The notes under the pieces were generated by a model. It was given only the letters and a program-made list of their open reading frames with translations, was not told where the DNA came from and searched no databases. From assembly GCA_963709395.1 (NCBI GenBank), contig CAVPWP010000004.1:1-64000 (forward strand): 64,000 nt of DNA. Reading direction: 5' to 3'. Below are positions 1-9,853 of the stretch, piece after piece. Positions within the stretch are counted from its first letter, which is position 1, and each line of letters begins with the position of its first letter. The translations under genes were made by a program, and so were the position numbers. The stretch is from CAVPWP01 sp963709395. Lineage in GTDB: Bacteria; Pseudomonadota; Alphaproteobacteria; Rhodobacterales; Rhodobacteraceae.

Positions 1-824
1 TACTGCCCTGGCGGTTGGCGATGTCGTGGCACTCAACCCGTCGCACCCCTGCGGCATCTGCAAGTTCTGTATGCAGATTCCGCACCGCAACACTGCCTGT
101 CCATGCGGTTCAAAGGCTCGGCGCTGCGTTTCCCGCATGAGCAGGGCATGTTCCGCGACCAAATCGTGATGCAGGCCTCGCAATGCCACAAGATCGCTGC
201 CGGCGTGCCAATGGCCGAGGCCGCTTCCGGCCGAACCGCTGGCCGTGTGTTTGCGCGCGCTGCGTCGCGCGCCCAGACGTTCAGTGGGAACCTCGCAGGC
301 AAGCGTGTGCTTGTTACCGGTTCGGGCCCCATCGGCGTCCTTTGCGCCATGCTGTCTGCCCGCGCCCAAGCGGCCGAAGTTGTTGTCGACCGATCTGCAA
401 GATGCCACCCTTGCGGTCGCGGCTTCGGTCGGGGCGACACCGACGGTCAATGTCACCAAAGACAATCTCGCGCCGTGGTCCGAAGATGAGGGCACATTTG
501 ACCTCGTCTTCAGTGTTCTGCCGCGGCACCTGCGCTGCGCAGCGCCATATCCACAGTGCGTCCCATGGGCACGATCATTCAGGTCGGCGTTGCCGGAGAT
601 GTGCCGGTGCCCCTGAACCTGATCGTCGGCAAAGAGATTGCCTTGGTCGGAACGCATCGGTTCCATGACGAATTCGCCGAAGCCGTGGACCTGATCAATG
701 GGCAGAGCCTGCCACTTGGCCGGATCGTGACACACGCCTTCCCACTGGATCGCATGCAAGAAGCGATGGAAACCGCTGCCGATCACCGGCCAGGTCGGTA
801 AAGGTCCAGATTACCTTCGGTTAG
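1..824 (+). pseudogene. zinc-dependent polyol/idonate-type dehydrogenase remnant (5' end outside window)
   Basis: The fragments together read as a medium-chain zinc alcohol dehydrogenase of the L-idonate/sorbitol dehydrogenase type, which would oxidise a sugar acid or polyol with NAD(P). A cysteine-rich zinc loop (PCGICKFC) is at 46-75, followed by GSALRFPHEQGMFRD, a Rossmann motif (VLVTGSGPIGVLCA) near 305-345, and a C-terminal stretch from 556 that begins RPMGTIIQVG. The frame changes at least five times (about 95, 225, 275, 395 and 495) and again near 790. The last segment would end at a TAG at 822-824, overlapping the convergent cyclase remnant. Both insertions and deletions are needed to repair it, so it looks like a decayed gene. 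Exact substrate unknown. Confidence 0.75.
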
Positions 825-1476
825 TCGATCTCGGCAATTCCACAGCCCGAAGCGGCGCACCGCTGCCGCCCTCGATCTTCAGCGGCAAGGCGGTCAATTG
901 ACAGAACGGCGGCAGACTGCCCAGGTTGGCGAAGTTCTCGCCGATCAGAACCCCAGCTGCCAACAAGGTACGATGGGCGGGAAAGCTGGTGCTGCCAAAG
1001 CGGTCGATCGACATGGCGTCCGTTGCGACGATCCTGACGCCGCGGGCCACCAGAAGGGCTGCCATTTCGCCAGACACTCCGGGCCAGTCGCGGTAAACAA
1101 GGGGGCTCTTCGCCTCGAAATACCGGTCCCAGCCGAAACGGAAGGCCACCGCATCCCCCGCAGATCGGCCATCTGCGCGGCCTCGAAATCAAGGACTGCG
1201 TCGGGGCCGACCTCGCCATCTGGCTCGACCACGGGCGACAGCGTCGCCAACCTGCCGAAAAACACGGCAAGCGGGACCGTGTCTATGGTCATGGCCCCGT
1301 CGATCGAAATGGGCGGGGGCATCGAAATGTGTGCCCGAATGTTCCGACATATGAAGCGCGTGGTTGCAGGCGATATCGCCTGCGGCGATGGTGGAGACCG
1401 CCTGTTGCGCGAACACGGGGTGTCCTGGCCAAACGGCCATTCCGTTGCCCATCGAATGGGTCAGGTCGATCAGCAT
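811..1476 (-). pseudogene. cyclase family protein (kynurenine formamidase-like), frameshifted
   Basis: The reading starts MLIDLTHSMGNGMAVWPGHP at 1476 and contains the metal-binding H-x-G-T-H-x-D motif (SGTHFDAPAHF), the signature of the cyclase/kynurenine formamidase fold, a Zn or Mn hydrolase that opens amides or lactones. After the motif the frame shifts twice (near 1310 and 1160). The C-terminal part (FRFGWDRYF..., SIDRFGSTSFPAHRTLL) ends at 811. Family length is about 220 residues, which fits the whole interval. It is the last gene after two sugar-type permeases, so a role in the same catabolic route, perhaps lactone or amide hydrolysis, is likely. At least one of the breaks cannot be fixed by removing a single base. 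Confidence 0.7.
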
Positions 1477-1480
1477 GATG

Positions 1481-2422
1481 CTACCCCTGTATCTGGCTTC
1501 GGGACGCGGGACGATTGCGACGATCAAGACAATCAGTATCCCCATCAGAACGAACCGCAGACCGGCATCTGCCTGGAAGATGTTCAGCATCGTGCCCATC
1601 AGATTGAAAAACAGGGCCGCTCCCCAGATGCCGATGGCATTCGCCTGGCCGCCAGCCACGCTGGTGCCGCCAAGGGCCACGATGGCGATCAACTCCATGA
1701 GATAGGTATTGCCCATGTTCAGCGCCGCACCGCCGGTAAAGCCGGACAGGATCACCCCTGCCATGGCCGCCGTCATGCCACAGATGACATAGGCGACCAG
1801 CCGCACCGGACCGACGCGCACCCCGGCAAAATGTGCCGCACGTTCGTTTTGACCTGTGGCCAGAAGGTTGCGGCCCCAAACGGTGTACGCAAGACATAGC
1901 GCCGCCACGACAGTCAGGATCATGATGGTCAGCGGCATCACCTGGACCCATCCCAGTCGCAAGTTGGTAAAATCCGAAAGCGCCTGCGGCGGTTTCAACG
2001 TGGCCTGGCCGCCCAGATTGAACGCAAAGGACTGGAAAATGAAACTCCATGCCAGGGTCGCAATGATCGGCGGCAGTCGCAGAAAACGGATCGCTGCGTA
2101 GTTCAGGCATCCGGCGACGGCCCCGGCAAGGGCCGCAACAATCCCCACCGAGATCATTCCACCGGTCCGGTCCATCACTGTCATCGAGACATAGGCCGCC
2201 AGCGTCAACACAGACGGCACAGGACAGATCCAGATTGCCCGGACCTGATGCGATGACGAACATCTGGCCCGTTCCGACCAGAACAGAGATCGCCCCAAAG
2301 GCCAAAGCCACCGTCAGGGTTGGCCCGATACTGCCGAGACCCGACTGAAAGCCGATTATCCCAAGCATCACCGCCGCCGCCCAAAACCCATAGGTCCAGG
2401 GCGGAATGCGGCTCACACTCAT
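1481..2422 (-). pseudogene. ABC transporter permease, ribose/xylose type (RbsC/BPD_transp_2), frameshifted
   Basis: This is a multi-span inner-membrane permease of carbohydrate ABC importers. The N-terminal segment (from ATG 2422, MSVSRIPPWTYGFWAAAVML) carries the family loop GTGQMFVIASGPGNLDLS. The frame then breaks near 2230, and the rest continues in another frame with the helices, the GGTSVAGGQANAIGIWGA loop typical of RbsC/AraH, and an end at EARYRG. The start overlaps the stop of the second permease by ATGA. In the frame of the main body there is no stop before the downstream cyclase start, so a further indel at the 3' end is likely. Substrate cannot be read from the sequence. Confidence 0.75.
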
Positions 2423-3350
2423 GCCCGCCTCCTGTCATCGACCAGGACGCGGCCCGCCAGAACAAGGAAAAGAATCACACCTTGCGCCCCGATCTGCCAT
2501 GTCGCCGGAACTTGCAGGAAACTCAGGAACGATCCGGCGAGCGAAAACGTCAGGGCACCGATCACAGTCCCGACAGGCGACACCTGTCCACCGATGAAAG
2601 CCCCGCCCCCAAGGATAACCGCGCCGATACCTAGAAGCGTGTAGGACGGTGCTACATTCGGGTCGCCCGGGATCAGACCCGCAAGCATCAAACCCGCAAG
2701 CACAAGGAGCACCGCCGCAGCGCCGTAAACCACCACGCGCAGCCACGCAATTGACCAGCCGGCCTTTTGCACCGCCCGAGGATTCCCTCCAGCTGCCCGC
2801 AACATCACTCCAAAGGATGACCGCATCAACACCAGATGCACCAGATCGCGATCGTCAGCGCGATCCAGATGGGAAGCGGCAGAAGCGGCGGCTTCCAGGT
2901 TGCGGCGCGCAACCAGTCGGGTATCTCTCCTCCCGGCGCGGGCAGGATCAGAATTGCGGTGCCAAGCCAGATGAACGAAGCGCCGAGACTGACGATGATC
3001 GACGGTAATTGGCGGAAGTGGATCAGCCAGCCAAGGGCTACATATGCCGCCATGGCAGCAAGCAGGATCACAATGGCCAGCGCCACGTCATCCTTGAGGA
3101 AGATGGCCGCGATACAGGTGACCAACCCGACAAACGCCCCATTCGAAAGGTCGATCTCGCCCTGCAGGATGATCAGCATCTGCGCAAGGGCTGCAAGGAT
3201 CAGGGGCGGTGCCATCTTGAACAGCAGGGTAAAGCCGAAATAGCTCATCGCACTGGGCTGGATCGAGAAGATCGCAATGAGCATCGCGGCAAGCGCCACG
3301 CTTGGCAAGAGCACCGGCAAGGCACGACGGAAACGGGCGCGGTCAAGCAT
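2419..3350 (-). pseudogene. ABC transporter permease, ribose type, frameshifted
   Basis: This is the second RbsC-type permease of the same importer. It starts MLDRARFRRALPVLLPSVAL at 3350, overlapping the ATPase 3' end by 8 bases. Typical features are LAQMLIILQGEIDLSNGAFVG and LPSIIVSLGASFIWLGTA. The frame breaks near 2835; the second part (HLVLMRSSFGVMLRAAGGN) has the conserved cytoplasmic loop that docks on the ATPase, and it ends at 2419 in an ATGA overlap with the other permease. Repair needs one missing base or two extra bases, so this differs from the single-base insertions seen elsewhere in the window. Confidence 0.75.
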
Positions 3351-4828
3351 GGGTTGCCCCTTTGCCCGTTCCGAAGCTTGCATCAATTATGGCGTTATGC
3401 TCGATGTCGGCCCCCTCCAGAAGCTCGACAGCACGCCCCTCCCGAAACACGAGCACCCGGTCGCAGTTTTCCAGTTCCTCGATTTCGGTCGAATACCAGA
3501 TGAAGGCGCGGCCCCGCTCGGCCTCGGCCCGGATCAAGGCGTAGACCTCCTGCTTTGTGCCGACGTCCACGCCCCGCATCGGATCGTCAAGGATAATGAT
3601 GGCGGCATCCGACGCAAGCGCGCGGGCAAAGAGGACCTTTTGCTGGTTTCCGCCCGACAGGCTGACAAGGGGCACATGGATGCCCGGCGCGCGCACGCCC
3701 AGTTTGTCGAACCAGGTGCGCGCCAAAGCGTCCCCTTGCCCTCGGTCCAAGAGACCGACTTTGGAGAGCTGTTTCAGGCTGCGATGGATCAGGTTTTCCG
3801 GATCGACCAAAGCGGAAAAACCCCTTCGACCACGCGGTCACCTGCGACGAAGGCGATGGCGGCACCCTTTGCAACCGAGGCGTCAAAGATGGTGCGCAGC
3901 CGCTCGCGTTGCCCGTGTCCGTCAAGACCTGCAAAGCCCAGAATTTCACCCGCGCAAAGGCTGATGACTGCATCTTCTGCGTCTTTGCCATCATGGCGGA
4001 CAAGTTCTGCGCCACGGCTGGTCAGTGCACCCTGCACGCGCTTTGCCGGCTCAACCGTTCCCATCGAGGCAAGCAGAGCGCTGCGCGTCAGGCCCTGATT
4101 GGCGAAATCCGATGCGACCGCCCCGTCCTTCATGACGACCACGCGGTCGGCGACAGCCAGAACCTCATTCAGCCGATGGGTAATCAGCACACAGCCGATC
4201 CCGTTTTGCGCCGCCCGCTCCACGTGATGAAGCAATTGTCGCGTAGCTTCCGGACCCAGAGAGGATGTCGGCTCGTCCAGGATCACGCCGCACACGGGCA
4301 TATCGGTCTCGCTGAAAGCGCGGGCGATCTCGATCATTTGGCGCTGGCCGATGGGCAAGTCCGCCACCGCGATATCAAGGGGAATGCCGTGGTCCGGAAA
4401 GACAGTGTCCAGCGCGCTACGTATCGCCGCAGTGGCCCGCGCGTGCCATCCCCAACCCTGCAACGACCGGTGCAGAACACGGGTGTTTTCCGCCGCAGTC
4501 AGGTTAGGACAGAGCGAAAGCTCCTGAAACACGCAGCGCAGTCCGGCCTTCCGCGCGGCCACAGCGTTCCAGCGCGAGAGGGGCATGCCATCAAGCGTAG
4601 TGGTTCCGTTGCTGGCTCAACCGTTCCGGTTAGGACGTTGATCAGGGTCGACTTGCCGGCCCCGTTATGACCAATCAGACCGATCACCTCGCCGCGCGCC
4701 CAGTGGAAGTCAGTCGCGGCCAACGCCTTGACCGCGCCGTAGCTCTTTGTCAGCCCATTGCCTGTTAGAAACGCAGGTGCGGCCCCGGCCATCGTTTTCA
4801 CCTCGGCAGAGGCCGCACCTATCGTCAC
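3343..4828 (-). pseudogene. sugar ABC transporter ATP-binding protein (RbsA/MglA type), two frame breaks
   Basis: This is a two-domain ABC ATPase, about 495 residues in all, that energises ribose-type importers. Domain 1 has Walker A GHNGAGKST and Walker B VILDEPTSSLGP followed by an ITHRLNE switch. Domain 2 has the signature LSGGNQQK and IIILDDPMRGVDVGTK. The degenerate first signature (LPIGQRQMIEIA) is normal for this family. Breaks lie near 4600 and 3815. Translation may begin at GTG 4828, but the ATG at 4792 has GAGGTG seven bases upstream and fits the family N-terminus better. It follows the binding-protein gene by about 15 bases and overlaps the next permease. Confidence 0.8.
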
Positions 4829-4843
4829 GCTTTCAGATCCTGA

Positions 4844-5915
4844 TTACTTCGGCGCGGGAATGCCGGGCAGCGGCGCCCCGGCCGCATTCGCGTCGATGAC
4901 CGACGCTACCAGATCCTGCGGGAAATCAGCATTCAAAACGCCACCGACTTCGACTTGGGCGAGCCAGGCGTCAAGGTCGGGCTGCGTCACCACAAGCAGC
5001 GGGACTTCGACGAACTTGGGCGCTTCCTTGCCTGCAAAATTGTTTGAGCAACCCAGAAGGCGGCTTGCGAAACCGAGGAAGTCGCCGCGAGCGAGATGGT
5101 CTCGTAGCCATTCGCCGTCTCGTCCTTCCAGGCCTGCAATTCGTCCTGACGGTTGCCCATGATGATGATCGGCGGTTCCAGGCCCGCTGCCTTGAACGCC
5201 TGCATCGCACCCCAGCCATCGCCACCTTGCGTCAACACGGCGTCAATCTTGGGCAGCGACGGAAGGATGCCCGCGACCTCTTTTTGCGCGATCGTCGCGG
5301 TCCACTGGCCATAGACTTCGCCCACCTTCGTGTAGGTCGGATGCTCGGCAAGCGCCTTCATCACGCCCTCGTTGAGGCGTTTGTCAAAGCCATCACCCCA
5401 CCCCTGCCTCGAATTTCCAGAATGTTGATCGGGGTGTCTCCGAACTTCGACGCGATGAAATCCAGTTCGATTTTGGCATAGGTGTCGAGGTTGTAGTCAA
5501 CGTTGTAGGCACAAGGCTCGGTCACGGCCACCTGCAAACGCAACGAGCCGTCACACCGGCATCGCAGGCTTCCTTGATCGCGCTGTTAGGGCTGTATCGG
5601 AGCCGGCAAGCAGCGATGATGGCGTTGTCTCTGCAGGATCGGTTCTGGATTTGCCCTGTGTTCGGTGACGTTGTTGTCCGACGAAACGGTGGTGAAGCCG
5701 CTGATCACCCCATCGTCGACACCTCTGTGCCATCGACTCAAAACTCTTGATCATGGACTGGCGTCAGGAGTTGCCCGCGTGGCGTTGCTAAGCGCGATCT
5801 TCATGCCGCTGGTATCGCCCGTAGCGACGCCTTCCTGCGCCTGGGCCGCGCCGCTCAGGGCAGTCGCCCCCATCAGCGCTGCCGCAAGAAGGCCGTTCTT
5901 GAAAGTCCTGGTCAT
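4844..5915 (-). pseudogene. periplasmic sugar-binding protein of ABC importer, degenerate
   Basis: The first gene of the importer operon begins at ATG 5915 with a clear signal peptide (MTRTFKNGLLAAALMGATAL, cleavage after AQA). The core reads as a type-I periplasmic binding protein: VDAVLTQGGDGWGAMQAFKAAG near 5190-5260, and a tail ending PLPGIPAPK at 4844. Total span matches the usual 350 residues. Frame changes occur near 5045, 5365, 5560 and 5785. In the repaired N-terminal frame the family motif that normally reads SYAGNSWRQ has TGA (complement of 5764-5766) in place of the tryptophan codon. Nonsense plus several indels suggest a real pseudogene. Confidence 0.75.
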
Positions 5916-6385
5916 GGTCGTGTCCTCTCCCTGTGTTTGTGGCCGCCATTCGGCATGACCGTTTTTCTGCGGTGAACCAAAGCCGGCACACCGTCGAAAC
6001 GCTTCCTCTCGTTGGCGATTGCCGCCCCCCGAAACGCTACAACGTCGACTGAGTTAGACTTCTGCCCATGTTCATCTAGTATGGTACCATGTCAATAGCT
6101 AAGAACACTTGTCTGGTACTCCGATGCTCTGCCGTCTGCCTGCTCATCAGCCATCGCCGCTGACCTAAAGGACGTCCCGCTCCAGCAAACACGAATGTCT
6201 GCTCATTCACAGTTGCTGCAGTAGCTGTGCTGCACCGCCAAAAGGCTGCTTTCCGCCCTTTGCGATGTACGGCGTGTCGTTTGCGAAGTGAGTTCCCAAG
6301 AGCTGTGAAGCGAGAGTCTCGCAATGGTTTCTGGCCTGACATCGGCGCGTTGGACGCGCGGAACCGCCTCGCGCGCATCCCCGCC
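5916..6385. other. intergenic/upstream region of the ABC operon
   Basis: About 470 bases lie between the degenerate importer operon (reading left) and the 3' end of the MttB-family gene. No convincing gene is visible, and open frames here lack family resemblance or ribosome sites. The base composition looks more AT-rich than the surroundings, and the region contains one perfect 10-base palindrome (6081-6090). It most likely holds the promoter and operator of the importer operon. Confidence 0.5.
6081..6090. promoter_or_regulatory. palindromic candidate operator
   Basis: The sequence atggtaccat is a perfect 10-base palindrome, about 165 bases upstream of the binding-protein start. Its shape resembles the TGGTACCA-like operators bound by GntR-family regulators of sugar catabolic operons. 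No GntR gene is in the window, so the regulator is unidentified. The assignment is inference from form and position. Confidence 0.3.
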
Positions 6386-7908
6386 TCAATCCTCCGGCGG
6401 CATACCGCCTTTATCCATCTGTCGCCCGATATACGGCGCTAGTCGTTCGCCCACGCCTTCGCAGACAGCAGGAGGTGTGAATTCCGACAGCATTCTTTGC
6501 CAGATCGCCGTTGCACGCTGATCGACCCGAAGAGCGCCGGTCTCGGTCCAGCGCCCGTGATTGGAGAGATCGGCGACCAGCGGGGCGTAGAACGCGGTCT
6601 GATATCGGTCCATCGTGTGTTGAGCGGCGAAGAAATGTCCGCCGGGCTGCACTTCAGCAATGGCATCATAGGCAAGGGCGGCGGTGTTCGCCGCTGCGGG
6701 ACGGCAGAGTTCGGCCAGAGTTCTGCAGGGCCTCGACATCGAGAATGAACTTCTCGTAGCCGAAGCTGAGACCTCCCTCGAGCCAGCCGGCCGCGTGGAC
6801 CGTCACCGTGGCCTGCGCCAGCATCGCTGCCCAAAGGGAATTGACAGTTTCCGTAGCGCCCTGTGCGTCGGCGGCGTTGGACGCGGCACCCGCAGCCGAT
6901 CGCCATGGCAGCCCGATGAATTTCGCCAACTGGCCGGACCCGAGGTTCGCGCGGATATGCTCGGGCGTGCCGAAGGCTGGCGAGCCAGACTTCATGTCGA
7001 CATTGGACGAAAAGCCCCCATAGGCGACGGGGGCTCCGGGACGGGCGAGCTGCGCCAAGGTGATGCCTGCCAGCGCCTCGGCATGTTGCAGGACAAGCGC
7101 GCCGGCGACCGTCACCGGGGCCATCGCCCCCGCCAGGCAGAAGGGCGTGATCAGACTCTACTGTTCTGGCGCGCGCGAAATCTATGATCCCGCGGGCCAT
7201 GGGGACATCCAGCTGGCGCGGGGAATTGGAGTTGATCACGGTCGTGGCCCAGACGCCGTCTTCGAAAGCTGCTTCGTCGAGATCGTGGGCCAGACGGATC
7301 ATCTCGAACGACTGCGTGACCTGCCCGCGCCCTCGCGCATAGACGAAAAGCGGCTTCGAGCAGTTGGTGAGCTGCTCCTGCATCAGGGCATAGTGGCGGA
7401 GATGAACCGGCACATCCTGTGGCTCGGCACTGGGTCCGTGCATGTGGATCACGTCGAAGCTTTGCTGGAGGCGCAGCGTTTCGACAAAGCTCTCCCGGCT
7501 GCCGGGCCGCCGCCCGCGCAGGGCATCGGTGACATTTGGACAGCCCGAGCCGGCCATGAACAGTGCGACCCCCGGCTCGAAGATCTGCTCGTACGCCGGA
7601 TCGGCAGCGCGAAGTCGGATGCTACGTGGTGCCGTCGCGAGTGCAGCGGAGACCATGTCGCGTCCGATACGGACCATCTGCGTGTCGTCGTCACACAGAG
7701 CACCCGCGGCACGGAAGATCGCCCGCGCCTCGTCCAGAAGAATGCGGATGCCAAGGTTTTCAAGCACGCGAAGCGCAGTGTCGTGCATCGCGGCGATCTC
7801 GTCCGCTGAGAAGTCCTCTTGCGGCCCGAGGCGATGCCGCAGTTGGCGGTAACCCGCCCGCTTTGCCGTGGCAGGACGGGCGCGGCGCTGCCTGGGAACT
7901 TCGCTCAT
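6386..7908 (-). CDS. trimethylamine methyltransferase family protein (MttB superfamily, non-pyrrolysine), two frame breaks
   Basis: This is an MttB-superfamily protein of about 507 residues, which in this family moves a methyl group from a quaternary or tertiary amine (for example glycine betaine) to a corrinoid protein. It starts MSEVPRQRRARPATAKRAGY. Recognisable blocks are LRVLENLGIRILLDEAR, FVETLRLQQSFDVIHMHGPS, APVTVAGALVLQHAEALAGI, GGFSSNVDMKSGSPAFGTPE, AAGWLEGGLSFGYEKFILD and AIAEVQPGGHFFAAQHTMDRY, ending GGMPPED. Removing one base at about 7158 and one at about 6722 gives a continuous protein, so it is probably intact in the organism. No amber codon falls where pyrrolysine sits in true MttB. 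The corrinoid partner may be the gene at 39168. Confidence 0.85.
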
Positions 7909-8441
7909 GCGCAGATCCTTTCCCGATCTCCGTCACATAGAAGGCCTCAATAGCACCACTGGCGGCCATTGGCGCCACACCAAGTGACCAACCTGTGCGG
8001 CTCCAGGCGCCGCCCGCATGTTCACGCGCGCGTCCCTTTCCCGGCAGAGCGCCCGTTTCGGCGCGCGGCGGTGCGAGGTTGTTCTTGGACATGTGTCGAT
8101 GGCCTAGGCGGTTGCGCGAACGTCCGCTTCCCGCCCTTCGCGACGGTCTCGGCTTCGAACGCCAGAAAAACAAATAATAGTTCGACCGTAGTCCCATCAA
8201 GTGCAGTCGCGACTCCGATTTAACCTCCGTCTTTCAGTCTTGAAAACCGTTCTGTTTCAGTAGCCTACAAGCTGAACACCGAAACCGCGAAGTCATCAGG
8301 TCCGGAGAATGTCGGCCCAGAGATCCCGCTTTCGGAACACTTGGCGCGGATGTTGGCTAACAGCCCCTCCCGCATAACCCTCGAAAACAACGGAAAAATC
8401 CGGCCACAGCCGGATCGGGAGAACGATTTCGCGAGGGCAAG
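7909..8441. other. intergenic region upstream of the MttB-family gene
   Basis: About 530 bases lie between the MttB-family start and tRNA-Ser. No open frame has recognisable protein similarity, and no repeat or strong hairpin was seen. The promoter of the MttB-family gene must lie here or in the first part of it. Confidence 0.4.
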
Positions 8442-8531
8442 TGGCGGAGCGAGAGGGATTCGAACCCTCGAGACGGTTTCCCGCCTACACACTTTCCAGG
8501 CGTGCGCCTTCGACCACTCGGCCACCGCTCC
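8442..8531 (-). tRNA. tRNA-Ser (anticodon GGA)
   Basis: On the minus strand the sequence folds as a class II tRNA: acceptor GGAGCGG pairs with TCGCTCC, followed by discriminator G and an encoded CCA (8442-8444). It has a long variable arm and the T-loop GGTTCGAATCC. The anticodon loop CTGGAAA (complement of 8493-8499) gives anticodon GGA, which reads UCC/UCU serine codons. Length is 90 bases with CCA. Confidence 0.97.
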
Positions 8532-8620
8532 GTGGGGTCCCTCTACATCGTCTGGCAAGCCGCATGCAAGCCCGTCAGTCGACCTTGCCGCGCGGCCGGG
8601 AAGGCCCCATAGTTTGCGGG

Positions 8621-9853
8621 ATGGAACGAAACCCGCGTGCCCCAGACGCCGACCACCCGAAGGTGACGCCGGCCGCCGACAAGGGCGACAATCCATTCGT
8701 CCTGTTGTCGCAACTGGCATCGCTCCGGCGCGAAACCCGGAACGTGCAGACCGCCGCCCTCGTGATCGTGGCTTTCGCGGTGGTGCTGTTCCTTCTGGTG
8801 CAGGCGCGGTTTCTTCTGATCTCGCTGGCGACGGCCATCGTCCTCTTCAGCCTCATGAGCGATGCCATCGACGCCATCGGGCGGGTGCGCATAGGCCCTC
8901 TGCGCGTACCCACCTGGCTTGCCTCGATCGTCGCGGTGATCCTTGTGTCGGCCTTCCTGCTGGCGCTCTCGGCCGTCATTCTCAGCCAGATCAACACCGT
9001 GCTCGTCACCACGCTAAGCTATGCCGACCAGTCCCAACGCGCGATCGCCGAGGCCTTCCGCTGGATGGGCGAAGACGTGGAAGCCGCCGTGCTGTCGTCG
9101 ATGAGATCGGTCGACATCCCGGCCTATCTGCGCACCATGGCCGGTCAGGCCGGCAGTCTCCTGGCCGCCACCGTGCTTGTCATTCTCTTCGTGGGCTTTC
9201 TCTTCGTCGAGCGCATCTGGTTCGCAACCAAGCTCAACGCACTTGCCGGCGATCCCGCGCGCGGAGAACGCATCCGGGTGATCATCGCTACGATCATCCA
9301 TCGCGTGAACCGTTATCTCTTGGTCAAGACCCTGGTCAGCGCGGTGACCGGCGCGATGGTCTACGGGGTGGCGGTCCTCTTCGGGCTCGAACTTGCAGTG
9401 CCCCTGGGCATCATCACCTTCGTTCTGAACTTCATCCCCAATGTCGGCTCGATCGTGGCGACGCTGATCGTGGCGCTGGTGGCCTATGTTCAACTGGCCG
9501 AGCTCGGCCCCACCGCGGCGATCTTCGCCATCGCCGGCCTGATCCAGTTCGTGAACGGCAACATCATCGACCCGATGCTGATGGGCCGCGCCCTGCGGCT
9601 GTCATCCTTCGGCATCATCATCTCGCTGGCCTTCTGGAGCGCGGTCTGGGGCGTGCCGGGTATGTTCCTGTCGGTACCGATCATGGTCAGCGTCATGATC
9701 GTCTGCGCCGAGATCCCGGCGTTGCGGCCGCTGGCGATCCTGCTGTCGCGCGAAGGACTGGTCGATGAAACCGTCTCGACGGATGAGGACGGGCCCGACG
9801 ACCGGCTGCCGGATCCCGGCCGGACGCCGGACGTGGCCCGGGAAAGCGCCTAG
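8621..9853 (+). CDS. AI-2E family transporter (UPF0118/PerM-like)
   Basis: This polytopic membrane protein of 410 residues has the hallmarks of the AI-2E exporter/PerM family. The N-terminal helix pair is (AALVIVAFAVVLFLLVQARF, LLISLATAIVLFSLMSDAI). A long amphipathic middle segment follows, then the conserved C-terminal block FIPNVGSIVATLIVALVAYV with NGNIIDPMLMGRALRLSSFG. The start ATG at 8621 follows the tRNA by 90 bases and gives the family N-terminus; an upstream in-frame extension through the tRNA is not credible. Substrates in the family include autoinducer-2, indole and ions, so no specific one is claimed. It ends in a 4-base overlap with the convergent alaX gene. Confidence 0.88.
   Translation: MERNPRAPDADHPKVTPAADKGDNPFVLLSQLASLRRETRNVQTAALVIVAFAVVLFLLVQARFLLISLATAIVLFSLMSDAIDAIGRVRIGPLRVPTWLASIVAVILVSAFLLALSAVILSQINTVLVTTLSYADQSQRAIAEAFRWMGEDVEAAVLSSMRSVDIPAYLRTMAGQAGSLLAATVLVILFVGFLFVERIWFATKLNALAGDPARGERIRVIIATIIHRVNRYLLVKTLVSAVTGAMVYGVAVLFGLELAVPLGIITFVLNFIPNVGSIVATLIVALVAYVQLAELGPTAAIFAIAGLIQFVNGNIIDPMLMGRALRLSSFGIIISLAFWSAVWGVPGMFLSVPIMVSVMIVCAEIPALRPLAILLSREGLVDETVSTDEDGPDDRLPDPGRTPDVARESA

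Noticed and set aside
1189..2298. Permease-cyclase fusion protein
   Set aside because: The fusion arises because an indel removed the permease stop; the cyclase has its own ATG at 1476 and family N-terminus.
7150..7165. Possible in-frame amber (pyrrolysine) codon in the MttB-family gene
   Set aside because: A TAG appears only if the extra base is placed upstream of it. Placing it at 7158 aligns the flanking residues without gaps, and the position (about residue 250) does not match the pyrrolysine site of MttB (about 334).
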